64,000 nt of DNA, taken from Enterococcus canis NBRC 100695. Its GTDB lineage: Bacteria; Bacillota; Bacilli; Lactobacillales; Enterococcaceae. A program made the translations under genes and the position numbers. Every line of letters begins with the position of its first letter. Position 1 is the first letter of the stretch. This document shows, one piece after another, positions 1-9,051 of this stretch. The notes under the pieces are model-generated. The model searched no databases and was not told the DNA's origin. It saw only the letters and a list, made by a program, of their open reading frames with translations. The DNA lies in the NCBI RefSeq assembly GCF_001544375.1, contig NZ_BCQJ01000001.1:144275-208274 (forward strand), in the 5' to 3' direction.

Positions 1-1229
1 GCAGATACACAACATGCGATTCCGTAATCGTCGCCCCAATGAGGACGCATTACATCGTCATTTTCGTATTGGATAGCAGATGTTTGGATACTCATTTTCG
101 CACAGAAAGTTTTGAAGTTGTGTGGTAAACGAGTTGACCAAAGAACTGTCAAGTTTGGTTCTGGAGCTGGTCCTAAGTTTGCTAATGTGTGTAAGAAACG
201 GAAGCTGTTTTTAGTAACCATGTGACGTCCGTCTTCACCAACACCGGCGATTGATTCTGTAACCCAAGTTGGGTCGCCAGAGAATAATGCATTGTAATCA
301 GGTGTCCGTGCAAATTTAACCAAACGTAGTTTCATTACGAAGTGGTCCACGATTTCTTGTGCTTCGTCTTCAGAAATCACGCCGCTAGCTAAGTCGCGTT
401 CAACGTAGATATCTAAGAAAGTAGAAGTACGTCCTAGAGACATTGCCGCACCATTTTGTTCTTTGATGGCAGCCAAGTAACCTAGGTATAACCATTGGAA
501 AGCTTCTTTTGCGTTAGCAGCTGGTTGAGAAATATCGAAACCATAAATGTTTCCTAATTCTTTCAATTCAGCTAAAGCACGAATTTGTTCATTTAATTCT
601 TCACGTTGGCGGATAATGTCTTCTGACATTGTACCGTTACCGCAGTTTGCTAAGTCGTTTTTCTTTTCTTTAATTAGGTAATCTACCCCATAAAGAGCGA
701 CACGACGGTAGTCACCGATGATCCGGCCACGGCCGTAAGCATCTGGTAAACCTGTGATAACACCTGAACGACGCGCAGCGCGCATTTCTGGTGTGTATGC
801 ATCAAATACCCCTTGGTTATGGGTTTTACGGTAATCGCGGAAGATGTGAGAAACTTCAGAGTCGATTTCGTAGCCATAAGCTTCAGCAGCTTGTTCAGAC
901 ATACGGATACCACCAAATGGTTGTAAGCTACGTTTGAAAGGTTTCTCAGTTTGGAAACCAACGACAGTTTCTAAATCTTTGTTCAAGTAGCCAGGGCCAT
1001 GTGAAGTGATTGTAGATACAACTTTTGTATCCATGTCTAAGACGCCGCCAGCTTCACGTTCTTGTGTGTTCAATTCCATTACTTGGTCCCACAATTGAGT
1101 TGTTGCTTCAGTTGGGCCAGCCAAGAAAGAGTCATCACCATCATATGGTGTGTAGTTTGCTTGAATAAAGTCGCGTACGTTTACTTCTTCTTTCCAAGCT
1201 TTGCCTTTAAATCCATTCCATTGTTCCAT
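1..1229 (-). CDS. pflB: Pyruvate formate-lyase (formate acetyltransferase), 3' end cut by window
   Basis: Glycyl-radical enzyme that converts pyruvate and CoA to acetyl-CoA and formate in anaerobic mixed-acid fermentation. About 409 N-terminal residues are present, starting [12 protein letters not shown]. The window ends just after the catalytic Cys-Cys pair (I-A-C-C-V-S, about residues 406-407, equivalent to Cys418/419 of E. coli PflB), so the C-terminal glycyl-radical loop lies outside. The ATG at 1229 follows a GGAGG ribosome binding site. A sigma-A-type promoter lies at 1286-1313. The gene reads away from parC and is separated from it by the parC terminator. Confidence 0.97.
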   Translation of the reverse strand, partial: MEQWNGFKGKAWKEEVNVRDFIQANYTPYDGDDSFLAGPTEATTQLWDQVMELNTQEREAGGVLDMDTKVVSTITSHGPGYLNKDLETVVGFQTEKPFKRSLQPFGGIRMSEQAAEAYGYEIDSEVSHIFRDYRKTHNQGVFDAYTPEMRAARRSGVITGLPDAYGRGRIIGDYRRVALYGVDYLIKEKKNDLANCGNGTMSEDIIRQREELNEQIRALAELKELGNIYGFDISQPAANAKEAFQWLYLGYLAAIKEQNGAAMSLGRTSTFLDIYVERDLASGVISEDEAQEIVDHFVMKLRLVKFARTPDYNALFSGDPTWVTESIAGVGEDGRHMVTKNSFRFLHTLANLGPAPEPNLTVLWSTRLPHNFKTFCAKMSIQTSAIQYENDDVMRPHWGDDYGIACCVS

Positions 1230-1285
1230 TTAATGGACCCTCCTTAATTGATATGATTTCTCATATGTAACAGCTTTACGGGACA

Positions 1286-1313
1286 AGTATAACACATCAC
1301 AAGAGAATTGCAA
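1286..1313 (-). promoter_or_regulatory. Promoter of pflB
   Basis: On the minus strand TTGCAA (1308-1313) and TATACT (1286-1291) are separated by 16 bases. TTGTGATGTG in the spacer resembles half of a Rex (NADH-sensing repressor) site, TTGTGA, but no clear second half is seen, so Rex control is only a possibility. Confidence 0.7.
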
Positions 1314-1326
1314 GAGTTTGTGGAAC

Positions 1327-1342
1327 CGATTTTATAAAATCG
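1327..1342. promoter_or_regulatory. Perfect 16-bp palindrome upstream of the pflB promoter
   Basis: CGATTTTATAAAATCG is its own reverse complement and ends 14 bases upstream of the pflB -35 box. The position suits an activator or repressor operator. I do not recognise the factor. Confidence 0.5.
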
Positions 1343-1377
1343 CAACTGTTATCTTGGGATTGACCGAAAAATCACAA

Positions 1378-1408
1378 GAAAACCTTGATTTCTCAAGGTT
1401 TCTTTTTT
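1378..1408 (+). terminator. Hairpin with plus-strand T-run upstream of pflB
   Basis: GAAAACCTTGA (1378-1388) pairs with TCAAGGTTTC (1393-1402) and is followed by TTTTTT. It has terminator form on the plus strand, yet no plus-strand gene precedes it. It may block antisense transcription or be part of pflB regulation. Confidence 0.45.
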
Positions 1409-1461
1409 GTGAAAAGATATTCTAATTAAACTTATTATTTTCTAAGCTTATTGTAACAATT

Positions 1462-1505
1462 AAAAAAATAGCAGCTATCTGTACTAATACAGATAGCTGC
1501 TATTT
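1462..1505 (-). terminator. Terminator of the parE-parC operon
   Basis: A perfect 18-bp stem (1466-1483 with 1488-1505) has a 4-base loop and is followed on the minus strand by a run of T (A-run at 1462-1468). It starts 7 bases after the parC stop codon. Confidence 0.9.
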
Positions 1506-1511
1506 TATTTT

Positions 1512-3950
1512 CTATATAACACTTGCGGAGTGCATTTGATGGACCTCATACACTTGCCCTTCAGTTTTTTCATCAATTAGGAACGAACCGTTAGATGTTC
1601 GATCACTGATTGGATACTGAGTACTATCTAAGATATGCTGCGTGCCCTTTTGAGTAGTGACCAGCAGCGGCAATTCATTATCGGCACCCATATAAACGGC
1701 CCGATGCGGATTTTTCTTCAATTCTCGTAGGACCATTAAGCCGCGCTTGGCGCGTCCTAACTGTGGCAATTCTTGCGCTAACATGCGTTTGACTGCGCCT
1801 CGTTGGCTAATGATCGTTACAGGCGTATCACCTTCTGGATGAACCAGAGCAGCCCCTACCACATGATCGCCATCTTTTAAGTTAATGGCTTTGACGCCGG
1901 CAGCCTTACTGCCAACCACCGGTACTTCAGAAAGTGGATAACGCAAGCCGAAAGCTCGATGACTCACTAGGAAGACATCCTGCTCTCCTTCATTTAAAAA
2001 GACGGCAACAATATGATCTTCTGGTGATTTTAATTTCATGGAAGCAACTGGGCGACTCTTATAGGTGCGCCAAGGTTCGAATTCCGTCATTTTGGTTTGC
2101 TTGATCATGCCATCACGAGTAGCAAAAACAAAGTTCTTCTCTTCAGATAATTCCTTATATGGGAAAACCGCGATGATTGATTCATCCATGCCTAGATTCA
2201 GAATCGTTTGTGAAATATGTTCCCCAACGTCTTTCCAACGTAAATCCGGTAATTCATGGACGGGACGATAGATGACATTGGCCTTGTTCGTGAACAATAA
2301 AACGTGATCCAAGGTATTGACCTGTCCACTATACAAAAGGAAGTCCCCTTCCTTCATACCAATTTCTTCTGGTGAGGAAGCGCTGTAAGAACGTAAGCTA
2401 GAGCGCTTCACGTAACCTTCGTGGGTCACAGTCAAAATAACTTCTTCTGGTGCCACCAATACTTCCGTTTCAATCTTGATTTCGGTGATCTCTGCCTCAA
2501 GCTGTGTCCGGCGTGGATTGCCATATTGCTTTTTGACTTCCCGCAGTTCCTTTTTCATCAATTGGAAGAGACTGCGTTCATTCCCTAAAATTTCTTGTAG
2601 AGCTTGGATGGTTTCAGACAGCTCTTGAGCTTCCTGTTCCAATTGCGTGATGTCCGTATTAGTCAGGCGATATAGCTGCAAGGTTACGATTGCTTCTGCT
2701 TGTTCTTCAGTAAATTGGAATTTGGAAACGAGATTTTCTTTAGCGTTTTTCTTGTCCTTACTACCTCGAATTACCGCGATCACTTCGTCTAAGATGGAGA
2801 GGGCTTTGATTAAACCTTCCACGATATGCTGACGTTTACGTGCTTTGGCTAATTCAAACTCACTGCGTTTGGTGATGACTTCCTTGCGGTGACTGACATA
2901 GCTTTCTAAAATACGCTTTAAGCCCACTTGATGAGGCGTCATATTATCAATTGCCACCATGTTGAAGTTGTAATTGACTTGCAGTTCGGTATTTTTGAAC
3001 AAATAGTTTAAAATACCTTCAGCATTGACGTCTTTTTTCAATTCCACTACGATTTGTAAACCAGTTCGGTCGGTTTCATCTCGTACTTCGGCGATGCCAT
3101 CGATTTTTTTATTCAAACGAATCTCATCAATTTTTTTCACTAAGACTGCTTTATTGACTTCATAAGGGATTTCGCTAACTACGATTTGTTGTTTACCGCC
3201 TTTTAAAGGTTCAATCTTCGTTTTAGAACGCAGAATAACTTTTCCGCGCCCGGTCTCGTAAGCTTTTTTCAGCTCTTCTTTCCCTTGTAAAATACCGCCG
3301 GTGGGGAAATCTGGTCCTGGAATATATTCCATCAATTTTTCGGTGGTAGCTTGTGGGTGATCAATCAGGTAAATCGTGCCGTCAATCACTTCGGCCAAAT
3401 TATGGGTAGGAATCTCAGTAGCATATCCGGCCGAGATTCCGGTTGAACCGTTGACTAACAAGTTAGGAAACTTAGCAGGTAGAACAGTTGGCTCTTTTTC
3501 GGTATCGTCAAAATTCCAGACAAATTCCACTGTTTCTTTTTCGATATCCTTCAATAATTCGCCACTTAACTCTGAAAGGCGCGCCTCCGTATACCGCATC
3601 GCAGCGGGTGGATCGCCGTCCATGGAACCATTATTTCCGTGCATCTCAATCAGGGTTTCCCGTAGTTTCCAATCCTGACTCATGCGTACCATGGCTTCAT
3701 AGATACTGCTGTCGCCGTGGGGGTGATAATTCCCCATGACATTCCCTACTGATTTGGCTGACTTACGAAAGGCTTTTTCAAAAGTATTGCCGTCTTTGTT
3801 CATAGAAAACAGAATACGACGTTGTACGGGTTTAAGTCCGTCACGGATATCTGGTAACGCACGTTCCTGGATAATATATTTTGAATAGCGACCAAAACGG
3901 TCCCCCATCACTTCCTCAAGCGTCAGCTCTTGGATCGCGTGTTTTTCCAT
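1512..3950 (-). CDS. parC: DNA topoisomerase IV subunit A
   Basis: Breakage-reunion subunit that decatenates daughter chromosomes together with ParE. The start is set at the ATG at 3950 (MEKHAIQELTLEEVMGDRFG), which has a GGAG site 8 bases upstream; a GTG at 3959 lies too close to that site. The product is 812 residues. Motifs seen are the winged-helix region RKSAKSVGNVMGNYHPHGDSS, the tyrosine motif AAMRYTEARLS and C-terminal beta-pinwheel repeats. The quinolone-resistance-determining residues are Ser81 and Glu85, the usual susceptible-type residues. The gene follows parE by 5 bases, and this pairing separates it from gyrA. Confidence 0.97.
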   Translation of the reverse strand: MEKHAIQELTLEEVMGDRFGRYSKYIIQERALPDIRDGLKPVQRRILFSMNKDGNTFEKAFRKSAKSVGNVMGNYHPHGDSSIYEAMVRMSQDWKLRETLIEMHGNNGSMDGDPPAAMRYTEARLSELSGELLKDIEKETVEFVWNFDDTEKEPTVLPAKFPNLLVNGSTGISAGYATEIPTHNLAEVIDGTIYLIDHPQATTEKLMEYIPGPDFPTGGILQGKEELKKAYETGRGKVILRSKTKIEPLKGGKQQIVVSEIPYEVNKAVLVKKIDEIRLNKKIDGIAEVRDETDRTGLQIVVELKKDVNAEGILNYLFKNTELQVNYNFNMVAIDNMTPHQVGLKRILESYVSHRKEVITKRSEFELAKARKRQHIVEGLIKALSILDEVIAVIRGSKDKKNAKENLVSKFQFTEEQAEAIVTLQLYRLTNTDITQLEQEAQELSETIQALQEILGNERSLFQLMKKELREVKKQYGNPRRTQLEAEITEIKIETEVLVAPEEVILTVTHEGYVKRSSLRSYSASSPEEIGMKEGDFLLYSGQVNTLDHVLLFTNKANVIYRPVHELPDLRWKDVGEHISQTILNLGMDESIIAVFPYKELSEEKNFVFATRDGMIKQTKMTEFEPWRTYKSRPVASMKLKSPEDHIVAVFLNEGEQDVFLVSHRAFGLRYPLSEVPVVGSKAAGVKAINLKDGDHVVGAALVHPEGDTPVTIISQRGAVKRMLAQELPQLGRAKRGLMVLRELKKNPHRAVYMGADNELPLLVTTQKGTQHILDSTQYPISDRTSNGSFLIDEKTEGQVYEVHQMHSASVI

Positions 3951-3955
3951 TCTAC

Positions 3956-5989
3956 TCACTCCTCATCAAATAAACTGATCGATTCTGCGACCGGTTGTTC
4001 AGCTAATTCTGTTTCAACGACAGGTGAAACCTGTGGTAAATGCTCGTCGTCGGGCCGTTCCAAAATACTGCCATTTTCCTCCAGCGTAAATTGGACATGA
4101 CGCTCGATCCATTTGCGGCGCGGTTCGACTTTGTCACCCATTAAAGTGGTAACACGGCGTTCTGCTTGGGCAGCATCGTCGATACGCACCCGAATCAGTG
4201 TCCGCGTTTCCGGGTCCATCGTCGTTTCCCATAATTGTTCCGCATTCATTTCCCCAAGACCTTTATAACGCTGCAGCATATAGCCTTTACCGACTTTTTG
4301 AATCACTGCTTGCAGCTCTTCATCCGTCCAGGCGTATTCCACTACTTGCTTCTTACCAACGCCTTTCGATACTTTGTAAAGAGGAGGCAGTGCAATATAA
4401 ACCTTACCCGCTTCAATCAAAGGCTTCATATACCGGTAAAAGAAAGTCAATAATAACACTTGAATGTGGGCCCCATCGGTATCCGCATCGGTCATAATAA
4501 TGACCTTGTCATAGTTACAGTCTTCAATGGTGAATTCTGGCCCGACACCGGCTCCAATCGTATAGATCATCGTATTGATCTCTTCGTTTTTCAGAATATC
4601 CTGCATTTTTGCTTTTTCAGTATTGATGACCTTCCCACGTAGCGGCAAAATCGCTTGGAATTTTCGGTCACGGCCTTGTTTAGCCGAACCGCCAGCTGAG
4701 TCACCCTCCACTAGGTATAACTCATTGCGTTTGGGATTGCGTGATTGAGCCGGTGTCAATTTTCCAGAAAGTAAGGATTCGCCCTTTTTGCGTTTTTTAC
4801 CATTACGGCTTTCTTCCCGCGCTTTGCGGGCGGCTTCCCGTGCTTCCCGTGCTTTGACGGCTTTCCGTACCAGCATTTGACTCATTTCACTATTTTCCTG
4901 AAGATAGAAACCTAATTGTTCCCCTACTACCGCATCTACGACATTTCGAGCAGCTGGTGTACCTAGCTTTTCTTTCGTTTGTCCTTTGAATTGCAGCAGG
5001 TTTTCTGGTACGCGAATGGATAAGACGGCTGCCAATCCTTCACGGAAGTCACTACCTTCTAAGTTTTTATCCTTTTCCTTCAACAAGCCGACTTTACGCG
5101 CATATTCATTATAGGCTTTCGTCATGGAAGCTTTCATCCCAGCCTCATGGGTACCGCCATCGCGGGTACGCACATTGTTTACGAAGGATAGGACGTTTTC
5201 AGAATAACCGTCGTTGTATTGATAGGCTAATTCAACTTCGATTCCTTCTTTGGCTCCTGAGAAATAAACCACCGGTGTTAAAGTATCTTTTTCTTCATTC
5301 AAATACTGAACAAACTCTTTGATCCCTTCTTCGTAATGGAAGATTTCTTCACGAGGTTCTTCACGGAGATCTGTCAAAGTAATTTTGACGCCCTTTAACA
5401 AGAAGGCGGATTCCCGCAGACGTTCTGCTAAAGTATCATAAGAGAATTTTGTAGTAGAAAAAATGGTGTCATCCGGTAAGAACGTAACCATAGTTCCATT
5501 TTTCTTCTTGGTTTTGCCGACCTTTTTCAAGCCACCCCGCGGCTTCCCGCCATCTTCAAAGCGTTCCATATACTCAACGCCATCACGTACGATTCGGACT
5601 TCAAGCCACTTGGATAAGGCATTTACGACGGAGGCCCCCACGCCGTGAAGACCGCCAGAGGTTTTGTAACCGCCTTGGCCAAACTTCCCGCCGGCGTGCA
5701 GGACTGTAAAGATTACTTCAACCGTTGGAATGCCCGATGCGTGCATACCAGTAGGCATCCCGCGTCCTGAGTCCGTGACAGTGATACTGTTATCATGATT
5801 GATGGTAACGCTAATTTCATTTCCGTAGCCAGATAATGCTTCATCTACTGCATTATCTACGATTTCATAGACCAAATGGTGCAGGCCGCGGCCGTCAGTT
5901 GAGCCGATATACATGCCTGGTCGTTTACGCACTGCTTCCAGTCCTTCGAGGACCTGGATCGATGCATCATTATATTCATTGACCGTCAA
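3956..5989 (-). CDS. parE: DNA topoisomerase IV subunit B
   Basis: ATPase subunit of topoisomerase IV, 677 residues. An N-terminal GHKL ATP-binding domain (EIVDNAVDEA, the DSGRGMP motif, GLHGVGASVVNALS) is followed by the transducer and the TOPRIM domain with EGDSAGG near residue 425 and DADTDGAHI near residue 500, then YKGLGEMN. The start is a TTG at 5989 (TTG ACG GTC AAT) preceded by AAGGGG at 8-base spacing; no in-frame ATG fits the conserved N-terminus NEYNDASIQVLEGLEAVRKRPGMY better. Adjacency to parC distinguishes it from gyrB. Its promoter is at 6040-6068. Confidence 0.97.
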   Translation of the reverse strand: MTVNEYNDASIQVLEGLEAVRKRPGMYIGSTDGRGLHHLVYEIVDNAVDEALSGYGNEISVTINHDNSITVTDSGRGMPTGMHASGIPTVEVIFTVLHAGGKFGQGGYKTSGGLHGVGASVVNALSKWLEVRIVRDGVEYMERFEDGGKPRGGLKKVGKTKKKNGTMVTFLPDDTIFSTTKFSYDTLAERLRESAFLLKGVKITLTDLREEPREEIFHYEEGIKEFVQYLNEEKDTLTPVVYFSGAKEGIEVELAYQYNDGYSENVLSFVNNVRTRDGGTHEAGMKASMTKAYNEYARKVGLLKEKDKNLEGSDFREGLAAVLSIRVPENLLQFKGQTKEKLGTPAARNVVDAVVGEQLGFYLQENSEMSQMLVRKAVKAREAREAARKAREESRNGKKRKKGESLLSGKLTPAQSRNPKRNELYLVEGDSAGGSAKQGRDRKFQAILPLRGKVINTEKAKMQDILKNEEINTMIYTIGAGVGPEFTIEDCNYDKVIIMTDADTDGAHIQVLLLTFFYRYMKPLIEAGKVYIALPPLYKVSKGVGKKQVVEYAWTDEELQAVIQKVGKGYMLQRYKGLGEMNAEQLWETTMDPETRTLIRVRIDDAAQAERRVTTLMGDKVEPRRKWIERHVQFTLEENGSILERPDDEHLPQVSPVVETELAEQPVAESISLFDEE

Positions 5990-6039
5990 ATTAAAAACCC
6001 CTTATCTAGAATTCCCGCGACAAGCGCCGCATCGTAACT

Positions 6040-6068
6040 ATCATACTCTAAAATGGCCGTTTCCACAA
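6040..6068 (-). promoter_or_regulatory. Promoter of parE-parC
   Basis: On the minus strand TTGTGG (6063-6068) and TATGAT (6040-6045) have a 17-base spacer. The leader to the TTG start is about 45 bases. Confidence 0.75.
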
Positions 6069-6127
6069 AGAGAACGTATATTCGCTTTTTATCCTACTGT
6101 TTTTTTACTGCTTTGTCTAGTCGCAAT

Positions 6128-6153
6128 AAAAAAAGGCTTCCCGCAGGAAACCT
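6128..6153 (-). terminator. Terminator of the CoA-binding-protein gene
   Basis: AGGTTTCC and GGAAGCCT (minus strand) form an 8-bp stem with a 4-base loop, followed by TTTTTTT. It lies 12 bases beyond the stop codon. Confidence 0.8.
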
Positions 6154-6164
6154 CAATTTGATCA

Positions 6165-6581
6165 TTAACGCGCTAACTCAATTTTGATACAACGATTCAT
6201 CACCACATCATGGCGACCAGCGTTAGCTAAGATAGCCGCTGCTTCATCATTTTCTAGACCTAATTGCGCCCAGAAGACCTTGGCATTAGTTTGGATGAAT
6301 TCTTCTGCGACTGCTGGTAAAAACTCACTACGTCGGAAAATATCCACGACGTCGATTGGTTCCGTCAAGTCGGTCAGTTTCGCAACGACAGGCTCTCCTA
6401 AAATCGTTTGACCAACTTTAGTAGGGTTTACCGGAAAAACTTTATAACCGTGGTCTTGCAATAAGGCAGCAATTCGATAACTTGTTTTATCCGGGTTATC
6501 GCTTAAGCCGACGACTGCGATATTTTTCGCATCCGCTAAGTAACCTTTAATTACGTCTTGCTGAGGGTTTTGAAATGTCAT
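6165..6581 (-). CDS. CoA-binding domain protein (YccU-like)
   Basis: A 138-residue single-domain Rossmann protein of the CoA_binding_2 family. Visible are the VVGLSDNPDKTSYRIA nucleotide-binding start, GYKVFPVNP, and DVVDIFRRSEFLP, followed by KVFWAQLGLEN and a C-terminal VMNRCIKIE motif typical of the family. The biochemical role of the family is poorly known; CoA binding is inferred from the fold. The ATG at 6581 has AAGGAG 8 bases upstream, better than the GTG at 6590. It is divergent from plsY, with a TATAAT box just upstream near 6605. Confidence 0.85.
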   Translation of the reverse strand: MTFQNPQQDVIKGYLADAKNIAVVGLSDNPDKTSYRIAALLQDHGYKVFPVNPTKVGQTILGEPVVAKLTDLTEPIDVVDIFRRSEFLPAVAEEFIQTNAKVFWAQLGLENDEAAAILANAGRHDVVMNRCIKIELAR

Positions 6582-6631
6582 TTGTCTCACTCCTTAAGTG
6601 TGATTATACTCGTTTGAAATGGGAATGTATA

Positions 6632-6660
6632 TTGTTCCGTCTTATTATTCATGATAGAAT
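6632..6660 (+). promoter_or_regulatory. Promoter of plsY
   Basis: TTGTTC (6632-6637) and TAGAAT (6655-6660) have a 17-base spacer, with TGA just before the -10 (extended -10). Confidence 0.75.
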
Positions 6661-6689
6661 GAATCGAAGTAAATCTAGGAGGTTTTTTC

Positions 6690-7322
6690 ATGAAAATAGT
6701 CGCGCTCTTTCTCTGTGCGTACTTACTTGGCTCGATCCCTTCCGGTGTTTGGGTGGGAAAACTGCTTTTTAAAAAGGATATCCGCCAATTTGGTTCAGGA
6801 AATACAGGAACAACGAATACGTTTCGTGTGCTGGGGAAAACAGCAGGCATTATCGTCTTATGTATGGATATTTTAAAAGGGACATTGGCTACTTGTCTGC
6901 CGTTGCTGTTTCATGTATCAATCAACCCTCTGTGGTTTGGTGTTTTTGCAATTCTAGGCCATACCTTCCCAATTTTTGCTCAGTTCAAAGGCGGAAAAGC
7001 GGTCGCAACTAGCGCGGGGATGTTGTTAGGCTACAATCCTGTTTTCTTTCTTTATTCTTCTGCTATTTTTGTCATTACCTTATTTTTGACTAGTATGGTA
7101 AGTCTGACCAGTATGATCAGTGCGGTTCTGATTACTCTTTCAACCATTCTTGTACCATTTATTTTCCCTCAAATTTTACCGCATTTTGATCCACTCTTAA
7201 CAATTATTGCGATAGCTGTGACGGTTTTTATCTTTTATCGTCATCGCGAAAACATCCAGCGTATCAAAGACGGAACTGAAAGCCGCGTACCTTTTGGCTT
7301 GAATTCTTCGAAAAAAAAATAA
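6690..7322 (+). CDS. plsY: Glycerol-3-phosphate acyltransferase PlsY
   Basis: Integral membrane acyltransferase that uses acyl-phosphate to make lysophosphatidic acid, the first acylation of phospholipid synthesis. It is 210 residues with five or so hydrophobic segments. Family motifs: the N-terminal [54 protein letters not shown] and the C-terminal [16 protein letters not shown] site precedes the ATG. It is monocistronic between its promoter and a strong shared terminator. plsY beside parE is a common Lactobacillales arrangement. Confidence 0.96.
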   Translation: MKIVALFLCAYLLGSIPSGVWVGKLLFKKDIRQFGSGNTGTTNTFRVLGKTAGIIVLCMDILKGTLATCLPLLFHVSINPLWFGVFAILGHTFPIFAQFKGGKAVATSAGMLLGYNPVFFLYSSAIFVITLFLTSMVSLTSMISAVLITLSTILVPFIFPQILPHFDPLLTIIAIAVTVFIFYRHRENIQRIKDGTESRVPFGLNSSKKK

Positions 7323-7359
7323 TGAGCAGATGCCCATAACGGCATCTGCTCATTTTTAT
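7321..7359. terminator. Bidirectional terminator between plsY and the epimerase gene
   Basis: AATGAGCAGATGCC (7321-7334) pairs with GGCATCTGCTCATT (7341-7354) around a 6-base loop, with TTTT on the plus side. It serves convergent plsY and the minus-strand epimerase gene. Confidence 0.85.
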
Positions 7360-8231
7360 TTAACTGTAATACTATATTTGGTTTGATACAGTTCTTCGGG
7401 AGCCAATGTTTGAATGCCCTTTTTATCGATTAATTCACCAGTTGTATCCATGGTATCGGCGATTCCCGCCCAAGGCTCGATACACACGAACGGTGCCTCT
7501 TTTGGATAAGGCGACCAAAACCCGACATACGGTAAATTGTTGTAGCTCAATGTCAGACTATGAGGACTTTTTTCACTCCGGACCGAAAAAGCGTTTAAGC
7601 CTTTTGTTTCAAAAATGACCGCATCATCCTTAAACATTTCGCGGGTCAGCTTGAAGCTTGTATTGGTTTGCCCTAAGGTTTTCTGCTCCCAATCAATGTA
7701 TGGTCCATTTAACGGAAGTCGAATCCGCGACTTCATGGGTGAAAATGCTAAAAAGTAGTCTTCAAAGGTCAAGCCTTCCTCTAAAGGTACATTGAAAGCT
7801 GGGTGTCCCCCGATCGAAAAGTACATCGTGTCATTACCGGTATTTTGCACTTGATAATGGGTTACTACCCCATCGCCACCTAGTTCATAGCGGATGATCA
7901 GTTCAAAATCGAAAGGATAATTTTTGCGGGTTTCTGGCGTACTTTTCAGAGAAAGTGCCACACTTTCAGCACCTTGCTCAATCACCGTAAAGTCCATGTC
8001 ACGAGCAAAGCCATGCTGTCCCATGTGGTAGGTGTGGCCTTGGTACGTATATTGATCATTTTTGAGACGGCCAACAAAGGGAAACAATACTGGTGCGTGT
8101 CTGCCCCAATAAGTCGGATCGGCTTGCCAAATGTACTCAATACCTGTTTCTTTGCTGATCAAGCTGACAAGTTCCGCCCCGTGTTCGGCAATCGTTACCT
8201 TCAGTTGGTCGTTTTCAATCAGAATCGTCAT
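7356..8231 (-). CDS. Aldose 1-epimerase family protein (LacX-like)
   Basis: A 291-residue galactose-mutarotase-fold protein. Motifs include APVLFPFVGRLKNDQY and MGQHGFARDMDF near residues 45-80, GGHPAFNVPL near 145, and SPYPKEAPFVCIEPWAGIADT near 245. These match the LacX/YeaD branch rather than classical GalM. The substrate is probably a hexose or hexose phosphate but cannot be told from sequence. It starts 16 bases after the codY stop with a GGAGGG site, so it may be read through from the xerC-hslVU-codY operon. Confidence 0.85.
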   Translation of the reverse strand: MTILIENDQLKVTIAEHGAELVSLISKETGIEYIWQADPTYWGRHAPVLFPFVGRLKNDQYTYQGHTYHMGQHGFARDMDFTVIEQGAESVALSLKSTPETRKNYPFDFELIIRYELGGDGVVTHYQVQNTGNDTMYFSIGGHPAFNVPLEEGLTFEDYFLAFSPMKSRIRLPLNGPYIDWEQKTLGQTNTSFKLTREMFKDDAVIFETKGLNAFSVRSEKSPHSLTLSYNNLPYVGFWSPYPKEAPFVCIEPWAGIADTMDTTGELIDKKGIQTLAPEELYQTKYSITVK

Positions 8232-8247
8232 TTCGTACCCTCCAGTT

Positions 8248-9039
8248 CTAAACTCGTTCTTTTTCTAAAGCCGCGATAAAACGCGGATTTAAGACCTTCA
8301 AGTAAGTACCTTTCATACCAAGAGATCTTGATTCAATGATACCAGCAGACTCTAGTTTTCGTAAAGCATTTACAATAACAGAACGCGTGATACCAATTTC
8401 GTCAGCGATGGAAGAAGCAGTCAGCCGACCCTCTTCCCCGTCTAAGGCTTCAAAAATAGCTTTAACAGCTTTTAACTCACTGTAAGATAACGTATTGATG
8501 GCCATTTGCACCGCTGTTGCGCTGCGTACGTCCTCTTCAATATGGCGAGATTGCTGATAAAGAATCTGCATTCCAACTACGGTGGCGCTATATTCCCCTA
8601 ATACTAAATCGTCATCATCAAAGTTGTGATTGATTCGGGCTAAAATAATCGTGCCTAACCGCTCTCCTGCACCAAAGATTGGAACAATCGTTGTTACACC
8701 AAATGGATATTTTTCTCGTGATTCGATTGGAAAAGCCGTCAAGTCACTAGTAATGGGAATATTTTCCCGTGTCCGTTTCAAATCGCCTGCCGCATCTGTA
8801 TAACTTTGCGGAAATTTCTTTTCTTCAAACATATGCTTGATACGGTCATTGTTCACATCTAATTTTTCGTTATACCCCAACAAATCCCCATCCACGCTAA
8901 TAATATACGTGTTACATTCCAAAATATCACCTAAAATCAAAGCCATTTGGTCGTATGGTAGATCAGCTTCCTGCGAAAAAGTGTTTTTCTGTTGCAGTAG
9001 CTTATTGATCTGGCGTGTTTTTTCTAACAAACTTTCCAT
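8248..9039 (-). CDS. codY: GTP- and branched-chain-amino-acid-sensing repressor CodY
   Basis: A 263-residue global regulator of nitrogen and amino acid genes. The N-terminal GAF domain (about 1-155, MESLLEKTRQINKLLQ, then DGDLLGYNEKL) binds branched-chain amino acids. A C-terminal winged helix-turn-helix (about 200-260) contains ASSIADEIGITRSVIVNALRKLESAGIIESRSLGMKGTYLKVLN. It is last of the four genes xerC-hslV-hslU-codY, the standard Firmicutes order. A CodY-box-like sequence before xerC (11980-11994) suggests autoregulation. Confidence 0.98.
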   Translation of the reverse strand: MESLLEKTRQINKLLQQKNTFSQEADLPYDQMALILGDILECNTYIISVDGDLLGYNEKLDVNNDRIKHMFEEKKFPQSYTDAAGDLKRTRENIPITSDLTAFPIESREKYPFGVTTIVPIFGAGERLGTIILARINHNFDDDDLVLGEYSATVVGMQILYQQSRHIEEDVRSATAVQMAINTLSYSELKAVKAIFEALDGEEGRLTASSIADEIGITRSVIVNALRKLESAGIIESRSLGMKGTYLKVLNPRFIAALEKERV

Positions 9040-9051
9040 TTTCCCACTCCT

